Counted from the first letter of the stretch, positions 11,040 through 23,724 are shown. The stretch is DNA of 64,000 bases from Siphonodentalium dalli (GCA_032622095.1 CP136068.1:155645151-155709150), one strand, 5' to 3'. Notes: generated from the sequence alone by a model not told the origin. Made by a program: numbers and translations.

Positions 11040-13620
11040 TCCAGGTCTTGATATCTTCCCCAACCCAGCACCTACCTGTCCATGATAAAATCATCTTATG
11101 GTTTTATTTGCTTCTTTTTGCTTTATATAGTCATGAAGCAGCGAGAAATTAATTTCTTCTGAGAAAAAGTTGTTTGAGTCAGGGTTTGGGGTGGGGGAAA
11201 AATATCTCCCCCACCAGCACCTACATGACAAAAAACTCATCTTATGGTTTTATGGGGGGAAATGTACAGGTCAGGATATATTCCCCCAACCCAGCACCTA
11301 CATGTACATGTGCATGACAAAAACTCATCTTATGGTTTTATTGCTTATTTTGCTTTATATAATCATGAAACAGCAAGAAATTAGCTTCTTCGGAGAAAAA
11401 GTTGTTTGAGTCAGGGTTTGGGTTGGGGCGGTGAGATGTCCAGGTCATGATATCCCCCCCCCCCCCACCCACCACCTACATGACAAAAAAATATCATAAT
11501 TTTATTGCTTTATACAGTCATGAAACAGCGAGAAATTTACGTCTTCTGAGAAAAAGTTGTTCGCGTCAGGGTTGGGGTGGGGTGAAGATGTCCAGGTCAG
11601 AATATCTCCCCCACCACCCAGCACCAACATGACAAAAAAATCATCTTAGGGTTTTATCGCTTATTTTGCTTTATATAGTCATGAAACAGCGAGAAAGAAA
11701 CTTTTTCCAAGAAAAAGTTGTTTGAGTCAGGGTTTAGGGTGGGGGGGAAATGTCCAGGTCAAGATATCTCCCCCACCAGCACCTACATGACAAAAAACTC
11801 ATCTTATGGTTTTATGGGGGGAAATGTCCAGGTCAGGATATCTTCCCCCAACCCAGCACCTACATGTACATGTGCATGACAAAAACTCATCTTATGGTTT
11901 TATTGCTTATTTTGCTTTATATAATCTTGAAACAGCAAGAAATTAGCTTCTTCAGAGAAAAAGTTGTTTGAGTCAGGGTTTGGGGTGGGGGGAGATGTGA
12001 GGGTTAGGATATCTTCCCCGCCCACCCAGCACCTACATGACAAAAAAATCCTTTTATGGTTTTATTGCATATGTTGCTTTATATATTCATGAAACAGTGA
12101 GAAAGTAACTTCTTCCAAGAAAAAGTTGTTTGAGTCAGGGTTTGGGTGGGGGGATGTCCAGATCATGATATCTTCCCCAACCCAGCACCTACCTGTACAT
12201 GATATAGTCATGAAGCAGCGAGAAATTAATTTCTTCTGAGAAAAAGTTGTTTGAGTCAGGGTTTGGGGTGGGGGAGATGTCCAGGTCAGGATATCCCCCT
12301 TACCCAGCACCAACATGACACAAAAATCATCTTATGGTTTTATTGCTTATTTTGTTTTATATAGTCATGAAACAGCGAGAAAGAAACTTCTTCCAAGAAA
12401 AAGTTGTTTGAGTCAGGGTTTGGGGTGGGGGAAAAATATCTCCCCCACCAGCACCTACATGACAAAAAACTCATCTTATGGTTTTGTGGGGGAAATGTCC
12501 AGGTCAGGATATATTCCCCCAACCCAGCACCTACATGTACATGTGCATGACAAAAACTCATCTTATGGTTTTATTGCTTATTTTGCTTTATATAATCATG
12601 AAACAGCAAGAAATTAGCTTCTTCGGAGAAAAAGTTGTTTGAGTCAGGGTTTGGGTTGGGGCGGTGAGATGTCCAGGTCATGATACCCCCCCCCCCCCCC
12701 ACCCACCACCTTCATGACAAAAAAATATCATAATTATATTGCTTTATATAGTCATGAAACAGCGAGAAATTTACGTCTTCTGAGAAAAAGTTGTTCGCGT
12801 CAGGGTTGGGGGTGGGGTGAAGATGTCCAGGTCAGAATATCTCCCCCACCACCCAGCACCAACATGACAAAAAAATCATCTTATGGTTTTATCGCTTATT
12901 TTGCTTTATATAGTCGTGAAACAGCGAGAAAGAAACTTCTTCCAAGAAAAAGTTGTTTGAGTCAGGGTTTAGGGTGGGGGGGAATGTCCAGGTCAGGATA
13001 TCTCCCCCCACCAGCACCTACGTGACAAAAAACTCATCTTATGGTTTTATGGGGGGGGAAATGTCCAGGTCAGGATATCTTCCCCCAACCCAGCACATAC
13101 ATGTACATGTGCATGACAAAAACTCATCTTATGGTTTTATTGCTTATTTTGCTTTATATAATCATGAAACAGCAAGAAATTAGCTTCTTCGGAGAAAACG
13201 TTGTTTGAGTCAGGGTTTGGGTGGTGGGAAGATGTGAGGGTTAGGATATCTCCCCCCACCAGCACCTACGTGACAAAAAACTCATCTTATGGTTTTATGG
13301 GGGGGGGAAATGTCCAGGTCAGGATATCTTCCCCCAACCCAGCACCTTATTTTGCTTTATATAATCATGAAACAGCAAGAAATTAGCTTCTTCGGATAAA
13401 AGGTTGTTTGAGTCAGGGTTTGGGGTGGGGGGAAGATGTGAGGGTTAGGATATCTTCCCCGCCCACCCAGCACCTACATGACAAAAAAATCCTTTTATGG
13501 TTTTATTGCATATTTTGCTTTATATATTCATGAAACAGTGAGAAAGTAACTTCTTCCAAGAAAAAGTTGTTTGAGTCAGGGTTTGGGTGGGGGGTGTCCA
13601 GGTCATGATATCTTCCCATA
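11040..13620. repeat. G/C-skewed tandem array with ~1.24-kb higher-order repeat
   Basis: Fourteen direct copies of a unit marked by GAAAAAGTTGTTTGAGTCAG followed by a G-rich run, GTCCAGGTCAGGATATCT and a C-rich run. Markers lie near 11170, 11401, 11558, 11716, 11964, 12127, 12248, 12405, 12633, 12789, 12949, 13201, 13406 and 13567. Rare variants (TTCGCGTCAGG; a long C run followed by CACCCACCACC) recur at an offset of about 1235 bp, showing that 11150-12385 was duplicated as a block to 12385-13600. Open frames through it are repeat translations. The G runs could form quadruplexes. Confidence 0.9.
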
Positions 13621-13860
13621 TAAAGCAAAATAAGCGATAAAGCCATAAGATTATCTTTTTGTCATGTAGGTGCTGGGAGGGGGAGATATTATGATATGGA
13701 CATCCCCCACCCCAAACCCTGACTCAAACAACTTTTTCTCAGAAGTTAATTTCTCGCTGTTTTATGACAATATTATGTAAAAAAAATAAGTGATAAAACC
13801 ATGAGATGATTTTTTTGTCATGTAGGTGCTGGGTGGGGGTGGACGGGATATCAAGCCTGG
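13615..13860. repeat. Inverted copies of the G/C-skewed unit
   Basis: At about 13615 the array flips: CCCCAAACCCTGACTCAAAC near 13713 is the complement of the motif used in the direct copies. About one and a half inverted units follow before the right terminal repeat. Direct and inverted copies of the same unit therefore meet head-on near 13615. Confidence 0.85.
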
Positions 13861-14167
13861 ACATTTTTTCACTTTTATTTTTAAATATAAACAAAAATAT
13901 TAAATTAAAAATAAAATTCTGGCCATTTCAGGGTCAAACAATATCAAATGGGTGAAATTATTTTTTAGTCATATATGGGGGAGATATCCAGGGTGGGGGA
14001 GATATCCAGGGGGAGATATCATGTTACACCGGTACATGTATGTACTAGTATTTCGGCACTTTGTGTAACATGGTCTGCATCTGGTTTCTTTCCATTTTCA
14101 TATTTTTACGTCATATCTGCATGGACAGACTGGTTTCTCGGGAACTAATGGCCAGATCGCACTACAG

Positions 14168-14238
14168 TGCATTCTCTTACGGTGTATATGCGAGTGTCCC
14201 ATAAGGAGCCTCGTATATATAAGAGAATGCACTGGCTT
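14168..14238. repeat. Diverged copy of the 69-bp palindrome module
   Basis: GTGCATTCTCTTA...TATGCGAG, a central CCCATAAGGAG and CTCGTATATATAAGAGAATG match the palindrome found twelve more times at 32-55 kb (see findings), with several substitutions. A further half copy (GCCAATGTATTCTCTTC) follows near 14261. Confidence 0.75.
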
Positions 14239-14354
14239 ACAAGGTTGAGGTAAATATTGTTAGGCCAATGTATTCTCTTCTGCATGTAAATAGATGTGAG
14301 GGTTTTTGCAAATTTTCAGAAAGCTACTAGTATACATGTACATGTACATGTATG

Positions 14355-14765
14355 CATACCAACCTGATTAGCTCAACTTTACTTTGTAAAGCCATGGCTT
14401 AGTATCCGTGTCCCTGTGTGTGTGGGTGTGTGACGCGTCAACAATACAGGCTACAGGTCGTACCTTTGGTCGGATCATAATGAAATTTGTCATAGCTGTG
14501 GACATTGACATGTAGATGGGTAGTAGTCATTTTAGGGTCATGCGGCAAAAAAACATGGCCGTGGCCATCTTGGATTTCAAAATTCAATCAATTAGCACAG
14601 GCTACAGGTCATACTGTTTGTCTGATCATCATGAAATGTGTCATGGATGTTAATATTGACATGTAGATGGGAACGAGTCATTTTGGGGTCATTCGGAATA
14701 AACATGGCCGCCAGCAGCCATCATGGATTTTAATCTTTGCATGATTAAATTTTTTTGAACACTGT
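14355..14765. mobile_element. Short copy of the 160-bp tandem-core element
   Basis: It has the same head as the array at 3795 (TAGCTCAACTTTACTTTG, then GTGTGTGGGTGTGTGACG) but only two core units, with GCTACAGGTCGTACCTTTGG at about 14449 and a matching site near 14601. A copy with two units, away from the ten-unit copy, shows that head plus variable core number is a transposed unit. Confidence 0.82.
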
Positions 14766-17700
14766 CAGATGTTGGGAGTTTATATTCTATACTAATTTGT
14801 ACAAAAGGTATATACGGCTTTTAAAGTTTTTTTAGGTTTTAAGTTTGACGTGGTGAACTCATAGTCTGTTTGCATTGTGAATCTCCTATTTCTCACATGC
14901 CCTGATTAGGATTGCCACGACTGTGAGTTTTCATAATCGACTAATCGACAGCTATATTCGACGGTTAGTCGATTAATCGTTTATATATGTGGCCTATATT
15001 GCACCCAGGTAAAGACGTGATCAAATCGAAATTACAATGACTACATTACATCCAGTCTGAACACAGTTATAATCTGTCAGTCAGCAGGCTCGTCATTCTG
15101 ATGCCCCCGCCCGTCATTGGCCACCTAAACTCAAATTCACGCAGCAGGTAAACGCTCTCCTCATCGCTATTTTAAAAACATATCTGTCCAGTCAATCAAT
15201 GTTCCCCGTGAACATGCATCGCGGTCACGGTGCCAAATGAAACTAGTAAGTGATGACACCAACTTGTTATGGATTAACTGTCTAGTAACACTGAACATTC
15301 CATGTCCCACAAACTTTGTGACTTTGTCAATTATTATCAATAATGGTGAACGTTTTACAGTATGAAATTTGAAAAAAGAAATATTATATCTTGAGTTCAA
15401 AGAGTTGTGAATTCACTTAAGTTTATGAACAGAGCCTGGTGAAATGTTACTGTGTGGCGAGTCATACTCGTCTTCGAGCTACATGTATGCATGGTTTTAT
15501 TAACGGTTTGTATTGTGAAGAGGTCAAATTGCCCGAAACCTCCACTGTTCCATTTTGCACCAGGTTCTATTCATAAATACTTTTAATTTGTCAAATGGAT
15601 TAATGGTAATACATCAAAAGTTAGTGGTTTAGGGGAGTACATGTATGAGGATGCCACGGGAATTTTCAAAATGTTAGCCTCTGTAGCCCAAGCCCAAGTA
15701 AAAAAAATGCAGAAATGTATGCTGTTTTTTGCATCTGGCATTTCACTAATTTTATGTCTAAAACCGCATAAAACCCTACTGATATCACTCACATGACTTG
15801 GAAATTATCTCCTTTATATCAAATGACAGTTTCGTTTGTTTCAGAAGCTGTTTAATTTAAAAAAATGGAATATACAGGTAAATATTGTTTTCTTTAAATA
15901 CGGGCTGATATAGGCATTTGTCTACCGCATACATATACATTCAAGTTTTCAAGTCAATGTGTGATGAGAGTATGCTATAGTTCTTCCTGTGTGGTCAAAT
16001 TCCAATCTGCTAAATGTAAATTCAAACGCATCAATATAGTGGACAAATACACTTATACAGTACGTCAGTAACCCATCAGCTGTTGATAGTTGCACATAAA
16101 ACACTATTATAAGGCATATACATCCAATTTTACAAAAACAAATGATACATCTCCCTGCATATCCCCTGTATATCCAGTGAGGTATCATTTCCACCTGCAA
16201 GCTATTACATGAACAAAACATGTGTTTTGGCTATTTGGCTCTAACACATTTTAAGCTCATAACATCTCAGGACAGTGAACCCAATCTTGACTTTCGAGTC
16301 ACTGTTGATGTTCTGTAGACATATCCATGAAATATCAGTTGTTAAGCTTCACTAGAGTTGACATATTTTGGAAATAAATACATATCTAGAGAGGATACAT
16401 GTATTTGCCAGGATACAATTGGAAATATTATTATATAAATTGCTGATAGGTGTATCTGCAAACATAGGTCGTTGTGCAGGATAGACACAATTTCTAACTA
16501 ATTCCAGATTGATTAGTCTGTCAAACAGCACATTATCTACCATTATTCCATACAACTTGTCTACTGGAACATATTCTTTATACAAAATGACAAGCAGACA
16601 CTATGTCAGACTGTAGGTGTTGTGAGATCAACAGATCATCTGAGTTGATAAACATGCAAATAATTCATTGATTAGTTTGATGTACTGATGAACGTTATTT
16701 TCTAGCCATTGATGATCACATTAATGTTTGAGACAGCTGCTCGCTCTTTTCCATGCTCACAATGATCTGGGTTTAAAAGTCCTACAGGTAGTTACATTAT
16801 GAGGAAAAGTTTATTTATTTCAGTTTTACATTTCTCGAAGCTTCTTTCGAAGGGTGTCGGGAAGGAAGTTTTTCACCTCACCGTCCCATATGCAACATGT
16901 CAGCTTTATGTCACCTCCAATAAAGCCCATATACGGGTCCAGTAACATAAATAAGGTGTTGTTGCAGCTATAATAAGTTTTAAACTGATAAAAATGTCGA
17001 ATATTAGCACAAAAGGTCTTAAGTAAAACATTTGTATGAGGTTGTAAAAAATATGTTTATGTTTTGCCTCTCGGACTACCCACCCCGGCATACCTTCCTG
17101 CTTTCCTACACTGCATAATATCGTTAGCTTTGCGCAAGTCGGCATCTCTATGAGTGCATTCTAGTTTGACTTGTATATGTTCCAGACAAAACAATTATAT
17201 GATATCTATTCATTGATTTTTATTACTATATAACACGATATTCACTCACGTACTAATGGTGGAAGACAACATGTCAAGTATGAAATAACTGCATGAACAT
17301 TTGATCGGAATTATGGCTCAAACGTGTGGTATTACCCCTTCTAATATGTGATAACTTTTCATCCTTCCAATGCACTTTTTACGACCCTCTTCCATGTCAC
17401 TAACGTTTGTGTAAACTAATTGATGTTCGTTCAATGGGGACACTAGCAGAGATATTAGAAAGCTTAATGGTGCATTTACATTGCACACAGATCTACACGC
17501 AGACTAGTGTAAACGGGTTGATATAGAAGTGCACACAGAAAGAAAACGGTATTAGTTCGTGTTAGCAAAAATCGTGTCCGCTATACGTCACGGTCAACGC
17601 CGAAGCACTGCGACAGGCAAATCTGTTTTGATTAATTGTTACTCGGGCTTGGCGAATGTGTTTTAGTTTTCGTTGTCATTTCAACCCGTGTATTTCGAAT

Positions 17701-18199
17701 ATTGAACACGGACAGGGACGTGGGAACTTTGGTCAAAATTTTCAACAGTTGGAAATTTCATACCTGACCCGACATTAGCTGTAATTTCCAAACCAACAGT
17801 AGGTTGAAAATGATCTTGTAGCTTGATTTTCAAACATTTTATTAGGGGTGGAGTTGTTGTTTTCAGACCAATATTTGCATAATCTCCTACTTTTTATCAA
17901 AATTTTGGGCTGGAATGGCCATCAGCTGGAAATTTTCCAACCTTATCATGGGGGCGGGTGTCAGGTTGGAAATTTTAGACACTTGGAAAGATTGTGTCCT
18001 GATCCCTCCCCGTGGCCAGTCAAAAACTGCTAGTTAATTTAATAAAACAAAATTGTCCTACATTTGGTCAACATTGTCATTAGAATTGTCATCAGTTGGA
18101 AATTTTACTACATTTGGTCAAATAAAGGGTGTTGTAGGATGGATACCCATTCCATACAGATCCAAAATGGCCACCGACCAGATGGTGTCAAACAGGAGA

Positions 18200-18201
<2 letters not shown>
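14766..18201. other. Apparently unique sequence, no gene recognised
   Basis: No open frame here shows a known domain, a codon pattern typical of exons, or convincing splice pairs. The longest frames (15949-16221 and 16352-16585, both minus) read as chance ORFs. No tandem repeat or TIR was noticed, apart from short text around TTGGAAATTTT near 17750-18120 that recurs loosely. Confidence 0.5.

Positions 18202-18251
<50 letters not shown>
18202..18251. repeat. (AT)n microsatellite
   Basis: About 25 uninterrupted TA/AT dinucleotides. The frames reading alternating Ile-Tyr through it are artefacts. The sequence 18252-18900 beyond it holds nothing I recognise. Confidence 0.97.
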
Positions 18252-18254
<3 letters not shown>

Positions 18255-18899
18255 GATCACCTGAAATCCTAAATATTGGTGGAATCTCCATCTAAAGCTA
18301 TATGTGTGCTATCTAGCCTCTATTTGTGTATACTGTTGTTTATTGTGTATTCCTATGCGATTTTCATTCTTTCTTCGAACCATTATCAAGTGGTATAAGG
18401 ATACACTTTAAATACATGCGGCACATACCAAATCGCTGTTGTCTGCTGATGGTAGATCCATTTTTATGTCTGGCCTAAACTGAAACGACTCGTAGTGAAT
18501 TGTCAATTACCAGAGTACTGACCAGCGCGCGTTCACTATTAGTAATCATACTGTGATCACAGTAATGCGCGACACGTGACTTCATACATATATGTATACA
18601 GTTCTATATCAGTGTAAATGCACCCTAAAACAAATGCCGCACAGAACGATTCGCTCAACTGGAGAATATCATTAAATTAGTTGCCTCGGTATCAGATTTG
18701 AATGGGATTTTTGCAGGCGACCGGTAACTCTATACGCCTAATGTTAAAAATTCATGAGGGTTAATACAACATTGTTTCAAGAAGCATTGTGGTCAAAGGT
18801 CAATACATAATATCGCATTTATACTACAAAGTGCATGTTATACGTGTACACCGCGTTTAAATATTAAATATGAATACGAATCGCTGTTGCAAACAACAG

Positions 18900-19570
18900 T
18901 TTACTTACTTACTTATGGTTACTTATGCTTTTAGTGGACGCTGGCTCCTGTAGTTGCCACTGTATCCACCTCACTTGTACTTGTACATGGCACGTCAACT
19001 AGAGAATTTTTCTGATAGGGACATGTTGCATGTTTGAGATAATGTCATATTAGTTTCCAATTCAGACTTAAAGTTGTATTTCACCTCTTGCTTGTCCCAA
19101 TGGTGGTCCAGGTTGTTCTTGAATTGATTAATTTTCTCGGAATATACAACTTTTTCAGGTAGGTTATTCCATGTTTCCACTACTCTCTGGCTGAATGAAT
19201 ATTTTCTTGTATTGTAATTCGATCCCTCTAGGTATAACTTGTAGTTGTGTCCTCTAGTTCGTTTGTCAGTATTTCTTGTTAGTATGTCTGCAACTTCCTG
19301 GTCGTACGTGTTAAAAATTTTGTAACACTCTATCATATCCCCTCTGTGTCTTCAATATTGAAGTGAGGGAATTTTTAGTCTCTCCAATCTTTTATCATAA
19401 TCTAGATCTTTTAGCCCTGGTGCTAATTTCGTTGCCCTTCTTTGAACCCTTCTAATCGTTCAATGTGTTTTTGTAGGTGGGGTTTCCAAGCTGGTTGTGC
19501 GTATTCCAGATGTGGTCGGACCAATCCTTTATACAGCTTAACAAGTGTGTTCTCATCTAAGTGTGTAAAT
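18900..19570 (-). pseudogene. 5'-truncated LINE, 3' end of reverse-transcriptase ORF
   Basis: The minus strand reads a typical non-LTR retrotransposon C-terminus. The open part 19336-18995 contains FSQRVVETWNNLPEKVV followed by QFKNNLDHHW, the signature of the RT C-terminal region in CR1/Jockey-group LINEs. Further upstream, 19560-19340 encodes LVKLYKGLVRPHLEYAQPAW and related thumb-region text, but in a frame broken by at least two indels. The element ends at about 18900-18915 in a TAAG-type microsatellite tail, as CR1/L2-like elements often do. It is a dead, 5'-truncated copy. Confidence 0.88.
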
Positions 19571-20305
19571 GATCTTCAATGAGTGAACGTGGAAATCGCT
19601 CACCTGAGGACTACACATTTGAAACGCATTCAGGCTCACAGCTCGGAAGCAAACGGTCATTGAATTATAACAAGAAAACCATATAATAGTCAGAAATGGT
19701 ATATTGCCCTCAAAATCCATATTATTAGCCATATATAAAATAGATTGCAGATTTAACGCTTTAGTTATTGTCATAAATTTGTATATAGGTAACGCTTATG
19801 TAGTTGATTATATGTGATATTTTGTGTGTGTGTGTGTTTGTGTGTGTGTATGTACATATACTGTGCATTTGGTGAGAAAGGATATGAAAACATTTTTTAA
19901 ATCGTTTAATTTGAAATATTTACACACCGTTTACGTCACGTGCGATATGTGTTCACAAAGGGTGGATACGTTCCAATTGGTTGAAATGTTCATCGCCAAA
20001 CATGCAGTGGCCATTGCATTGATACACCAATAACCTCACGCAAATCACAAAAAAGCAACGAACGGCTTGATGTGACGATTGACACGTTCTTATGTTGACG
20101 CGCTGCCAGCTCGCGGCAAATACACTAAACTGTTGGTTTCTAGGTTGGCTGGCATGTATCTTTTCTTTGTTATTTGACGCAACTACCGATTACGTTTTTA
20201 ATCACATTTAGTCCGTCACCTCCTCGACAGGACCAGATATACATGCCAATCTATACCATAAGTGGGCGTGCTGATGATATATGCATGCCCCAGGTAATGA
20301 ACTCC
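19571..20305. other. No gene recognised; contains a (TG)n microsatellite
   Basis: A TG run lies at about 19823-19850. Otherwise I see no coding, repeat or RNA signal. Confidence 0.5.
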
Positions 20306-20670
20306 TGGTATCAACTTTGATAATATGGTCTCTCGTGAGGGTTAATTAAAATATTGCCACATCAAGAGATGGTTAATTAAAATATTGTCCGATGAGGGTA
20401 AATTATAATATGGTCACAGTATAGTTAAATAGAATATGGTACCATGAGGGTTAATTATAATATGGTCCAAAGAGGGTTAATAAAATTATGGTCACATGAT
20501 GGTTAATTAAAGTGGTACCATGATTGCTTATTACAATATGGTCCCATGACTAATCAGAGTTAATTACAATATGGCCCCATGAGGGTTAATACAAATATGG
20601 TCACATGGGGGTTAATTGCAACATAGTCACATGAAGGTAAATATGGTACAAACAGGGTTAATTAAAGTTA

Positions 20671-21160
20671 AAGGCCCACTTAATTTTCGACCCCCCCCCC
20701 CATCATATATATAAAATATATGTCATATTATATACCGTTTGAAAGAGGAAGCTCCAAAACATTGTATTATCAACTTTTCCGGTGTAATAAACTGTGAAGA
20801 TGTTTTTGTTGAGTTACAAACGTGTTTTTTTTTAGATATAGTTTCATCTGGATTGTAGTGCAAAGTGTATTGTTTTCAATGGGGGGAATAACTCTATATC
20901 TCAAAGATAGAGTTATTCCCCTTCCATTGAAAATACATTTTTAGTTTGAATTCTGTTGCATTCTGTGAGCCATAACGGGGAAATCTTTTTATGATTTCAG
21001 CTGTTTTCTATTTCTCTATGGGCATCTCCTGAGACACAGCCGTTTCAGATGGTGATGAATGATATTATTTTAATCATATTGTATGGCCTAGATTGTAATT
21101 AAAACCGATATAAAGGCACTTTAAAAAAATAATCGATGACTCGAAAATTAAGTGGGCCTT
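20671..21160. mobile_element. 490-bp TIR MITE with TA duplication
   Basis: The left end AAGGCCCACTTAATTTTCGA and its complement TCGAAAATTAAGTGGGCCTT form perfect 20-bp terminal repeats, flanked by TA (20669-20670 and 21161-21162). Minisatellite text continues on each side, so the insertion is unambiguous. The interior has a poly-C run at 20690-20700 and a hairpin at about 20865-20935 with GGAATAACTCTATATC arms. There is no ORF. TA flanks suggest a Tc1/mariner-related non-autonomous element. Confidence 0.92.
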
Positions 21161-21202
21161 TAGAATATGGTCCCATTATGGGGGTTAATTAAAATAAAAA
21201 AA

Positions 21203-21486
21203 TCACTATATATTTTGGGACTTCTGCCTGTTTGTCTGTTTGTTTGTCTGTTTGTTTGTTAGCACTGGCCGGGAAAACTGCCGGACGGATTTCGACGAAA
21301 TTTGATACCGAGGAGTGTTTTGGACGGGTCAAATCGTGACCCCGACCTGACCTTGACCTTCAAAATGGTCAATTCAAGGTCAAATCGCGCCTTTCGACGG
21401 ATTTCGATGTTAGATCCACGGAGGTTTTCAAGTCTGGATTAAAGCAGAAGGGAAACAGCCCGGACAAAGTCGGGTCACCCTGCTAG
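21203..21486 (+). mobile_element. Short Helitron-like element (TC...CTAG)
   Basis: It starts TCACTATATATTTTGGGACT directly after an A and ends CTAG directly before a T, the A/T insertion rule of Helitrons. A hairpin (CCCGGAC, loop, GTCGGG; 21459-21474) lies just upstream of the CTAG end, as Helitron 3' ends require. Inside are a TG/TCTG-rich run and GACGGATTTCGACGAAATTT. The ends match the three elements at 57490-59511. It is non-autonomous, with no Rep/helicase. It is inserted in the minisatellite about 40 bp after a MITE. Confidence 0.82.
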
Positions 21487-21640
21487 TAACATATATTTCG
21501 TAATCAGCGTTGATTAAACTCAGTACGGTCACTTGGGGTAAATAAAACATAGTCCCATGAGGGTCAATTAAAATATGGTCCAATGACAACTAAATAAAAT
21601 ACCCCCCATGTGGATAACTTAAAACATGGTCACAGTAGGC

Positions 21641-22724
21641 TTAATTTCTGAACAGTGTTCAATTCATATATCATTCTGCGTACACATAAATAGAAATTAT
21701 GTTTAGAATAAGGCCACAGTGTATCTTAAACAATCAATGTGAAGAGACAGTGATTTTACTTTTCTTAATTCTTATTAACATCTCTCTTCATAGCTCAGAT
21801 ATATTGTGCAAGCAAAGAATAAACAAAAGTTTAGAGATCAAGACTAAAGTTCACTAAACGTCAATATTTACAAACTGCACGAAGGAGTAACGTGGGATTT
21901 GGTTAATACTTAACATCCCAGTTCATTTAGAATATAAAATGCCGACATAAATTTGTCGCGTATAAATAAATGCAAAAGTTCACTAAACGATGTTAAATAG
22001 CATGCTAAACACTGATATAAACAATCAGCTCGAAGGGTTCAAGTTTAATTAAATTTCTTAATCCATCGTCATATCCCCATGCAATATAATAGTAGATAGC
22101 ATTTCGATTTATGTCATGTGAAAACAAATCAAAGATGTTCAAATAACAATACAATAAAGCAGGTTAAACAATAACAGAAACACACACAGCTCAGTCTGCA
22201 TAAGGGTTAACGCAGGAATTACCGTTCTCGGCACGCACTTAGAACTGAGCATAAACAAATATCGCGACTAATTAACAAGCCATGGTTCAATAAAGCCTGT
22301 CGAGACGAGATAACCACAAAGTAATACATGAATAAACATCGCGAGGAGATGCTACCTTTTCAGGAACGCAAAAACCAAAGTACACATTTGGTCATTTTTA
22401 TCTTCATAGCTCCATTTGTAATCCAAAACACCTTCACATAAAACACCCGCAGTCAGGGCGTAATAATACAATGAATGTTCTCAACTCCCAATCAGGACTC
22501 CCAGTGCTAAAATAGATGTACCATCCATACAATGGAGATTGTAATCCACAATAAACAAACAAAGCGACTGTGCAAGCACGGGTCAGAAGAACTGTGTCCC
22601 GTGTTAATTTCCACCATTCTATATAGTATAGTACCAGGCCAACTATGACGTCATATATATGTATGTTCCTTTCGTTGAAAACAACAACTAACTGGTTCGA
22701 CGAAACTTACATTCAAGATTCAAG
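21641..22724. other. No gene recognised
   Basis: AT-rich sequence without repeats or ORFs of note. Confidence 0.5.
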
Positions 22725-23300
22725 ATTTGATTGAATACAGGCTCCCAAGGGGGTTCGTTTAAGATCAAAATGTGCCGCAAGCCCCCTTCGTCGCTGAATA
22801 AAGGCTCCCGAATTGAGTATGGTTCAGTATAGTATATAGTAATATTTAAAGTAATATGTTGATTTTGTTTTGTTCAATATGTGCATGCGTATAGGGCCTA
22901 AATATGTAGGTTGGATTGTGGAAATAAAGTGTTCCTACAAATGGGCCGCAGTGCAGGGGCCAGTGATCCTTAGGCTGCATGCTGAATACAGGCTCAAAAG
23001 GGGGTCCGTTTAAGATCAAAATGTGCCGCAAGCTCCCTTCGTCGCTGAATACAGGCTTCCGAATTGAGTATGTTTCAGTTAGTATATAGTAATATTTAAA
23101 GTAATATACTAATTTTGTTTCGTTCAATATGTGCAACCGCATATGTGGGCTGGGTTTGTTTTAGTGACATAAAGTGTTCCCTCGCGCATCCAGTGACAAA
23201 AAAAGAGAAGAGTGACCATTCCATTTCTAATATAGAAATGAGAATGTGTTCATGACCGCGGACACTAGAAAGTAACAAAGCACATTTATGTACCCGTCAT
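22725..23300. repeat. Two-copy diverged tandem duplication, ~248-bp step
   Basis: TGAATACAGGCTC..AAGGGGG followed by GATCAAAATGTGCCGCAAGC occurs near 22732 and again near 22980, continuing through TATAGTAATATTTAAAGTAA in both. A third, weaker relation begins near 23150. There is no coding potential. Confidence 0.85.
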
Positions 23301-23724
23301 TTTGTGACGGGCAACCTCCTAGAAAAGGGCGCAAAATTAATTAGTCATGAGGATGAGTGTGAATATAAGTAAGGGTGTTGATTTTGTCGTGGAAGTGCAT
23401 GGGTTGTAAATCGAACGTTCAATCATCGTTGGAAATGGGTGCTATTTTAAATATTAATGTTGTGACCCGAATACCATCGCACTGAAGAATTAGTAGGCGT
23501 CAGGAGGACCAGAACCTTTCGTACTAAACTATGGGCATTAATCCACTTAGACAATACTTGCATAGTATATCCATATGTCGCACACGAACTACCCGTGCAG
23601 TCTATAAGGGAATTAAATGAACATTCATTATTCATAATGTTCGTCATCAAGAGTCTGAAGGTGTTGGTGTGTGAGGCGTCCATTCATATTGGATTTCCAT
23701 ACATCTACTGGGCTCGCTGTATCA

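Larger units (their letters stand above)
9796..14032. mobile_element. 4.2-kb TIR element with G/C-rich tandem interior, TA-flanked
   Basis: The left end CCGGTGTAACA at 9796 and its complement TGTTACACCGG at 14022-14032 are flanked by TA on both sides (9794-9795 and 14033-14034). The inverted ends extend about 150 bp inward through a GATATCTCCCCC motif block and the phrase TGACCCTGAAATGGCCAGAA (9899-9915; complement near 13920-13935). The interior carries repeats of that last phrase (near 10006, 10876 and 10988), a unique stretch 10100-10650, and a long tandem array. No transposase seen. TA flanks suggest a mariner-like mechanism for movement. Confidence 0.85.
20306..21640. repeat. Degenerate ~30-bp minisatellite, interrupted twice
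   Basis: Many loose copies of AATATGGTCCCATGAGGGTT followed by AATTAAA run from about 20310 to 20665 and resume from 21161 to 21202 and 21515 to 21640. Unit lengths and sequence vary considerably. Two transposable elements (20671-21160 and 21203-21486) are inserted in it. Confidence 0.88.

Noticed and set aside
11170-13386. Series of 60-100-residue ORFs with HDKNSSYGF-type text as a small-protein gene family
   Set aside because: They repeat with the tandem unit, shift frame between units, and have no independent start context.
16352-16585. 77-residue minus-strand ORF with plausible composition
   Set aside because: No family resemblance, no splice sites fitting the frame, and length expected by chance.
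18053-18256. ORFs ending in alternating Ile-Tyr
   Set aside because: Translation of an (AT)n microsatellite; the same artefact occurs at 60300-60701.
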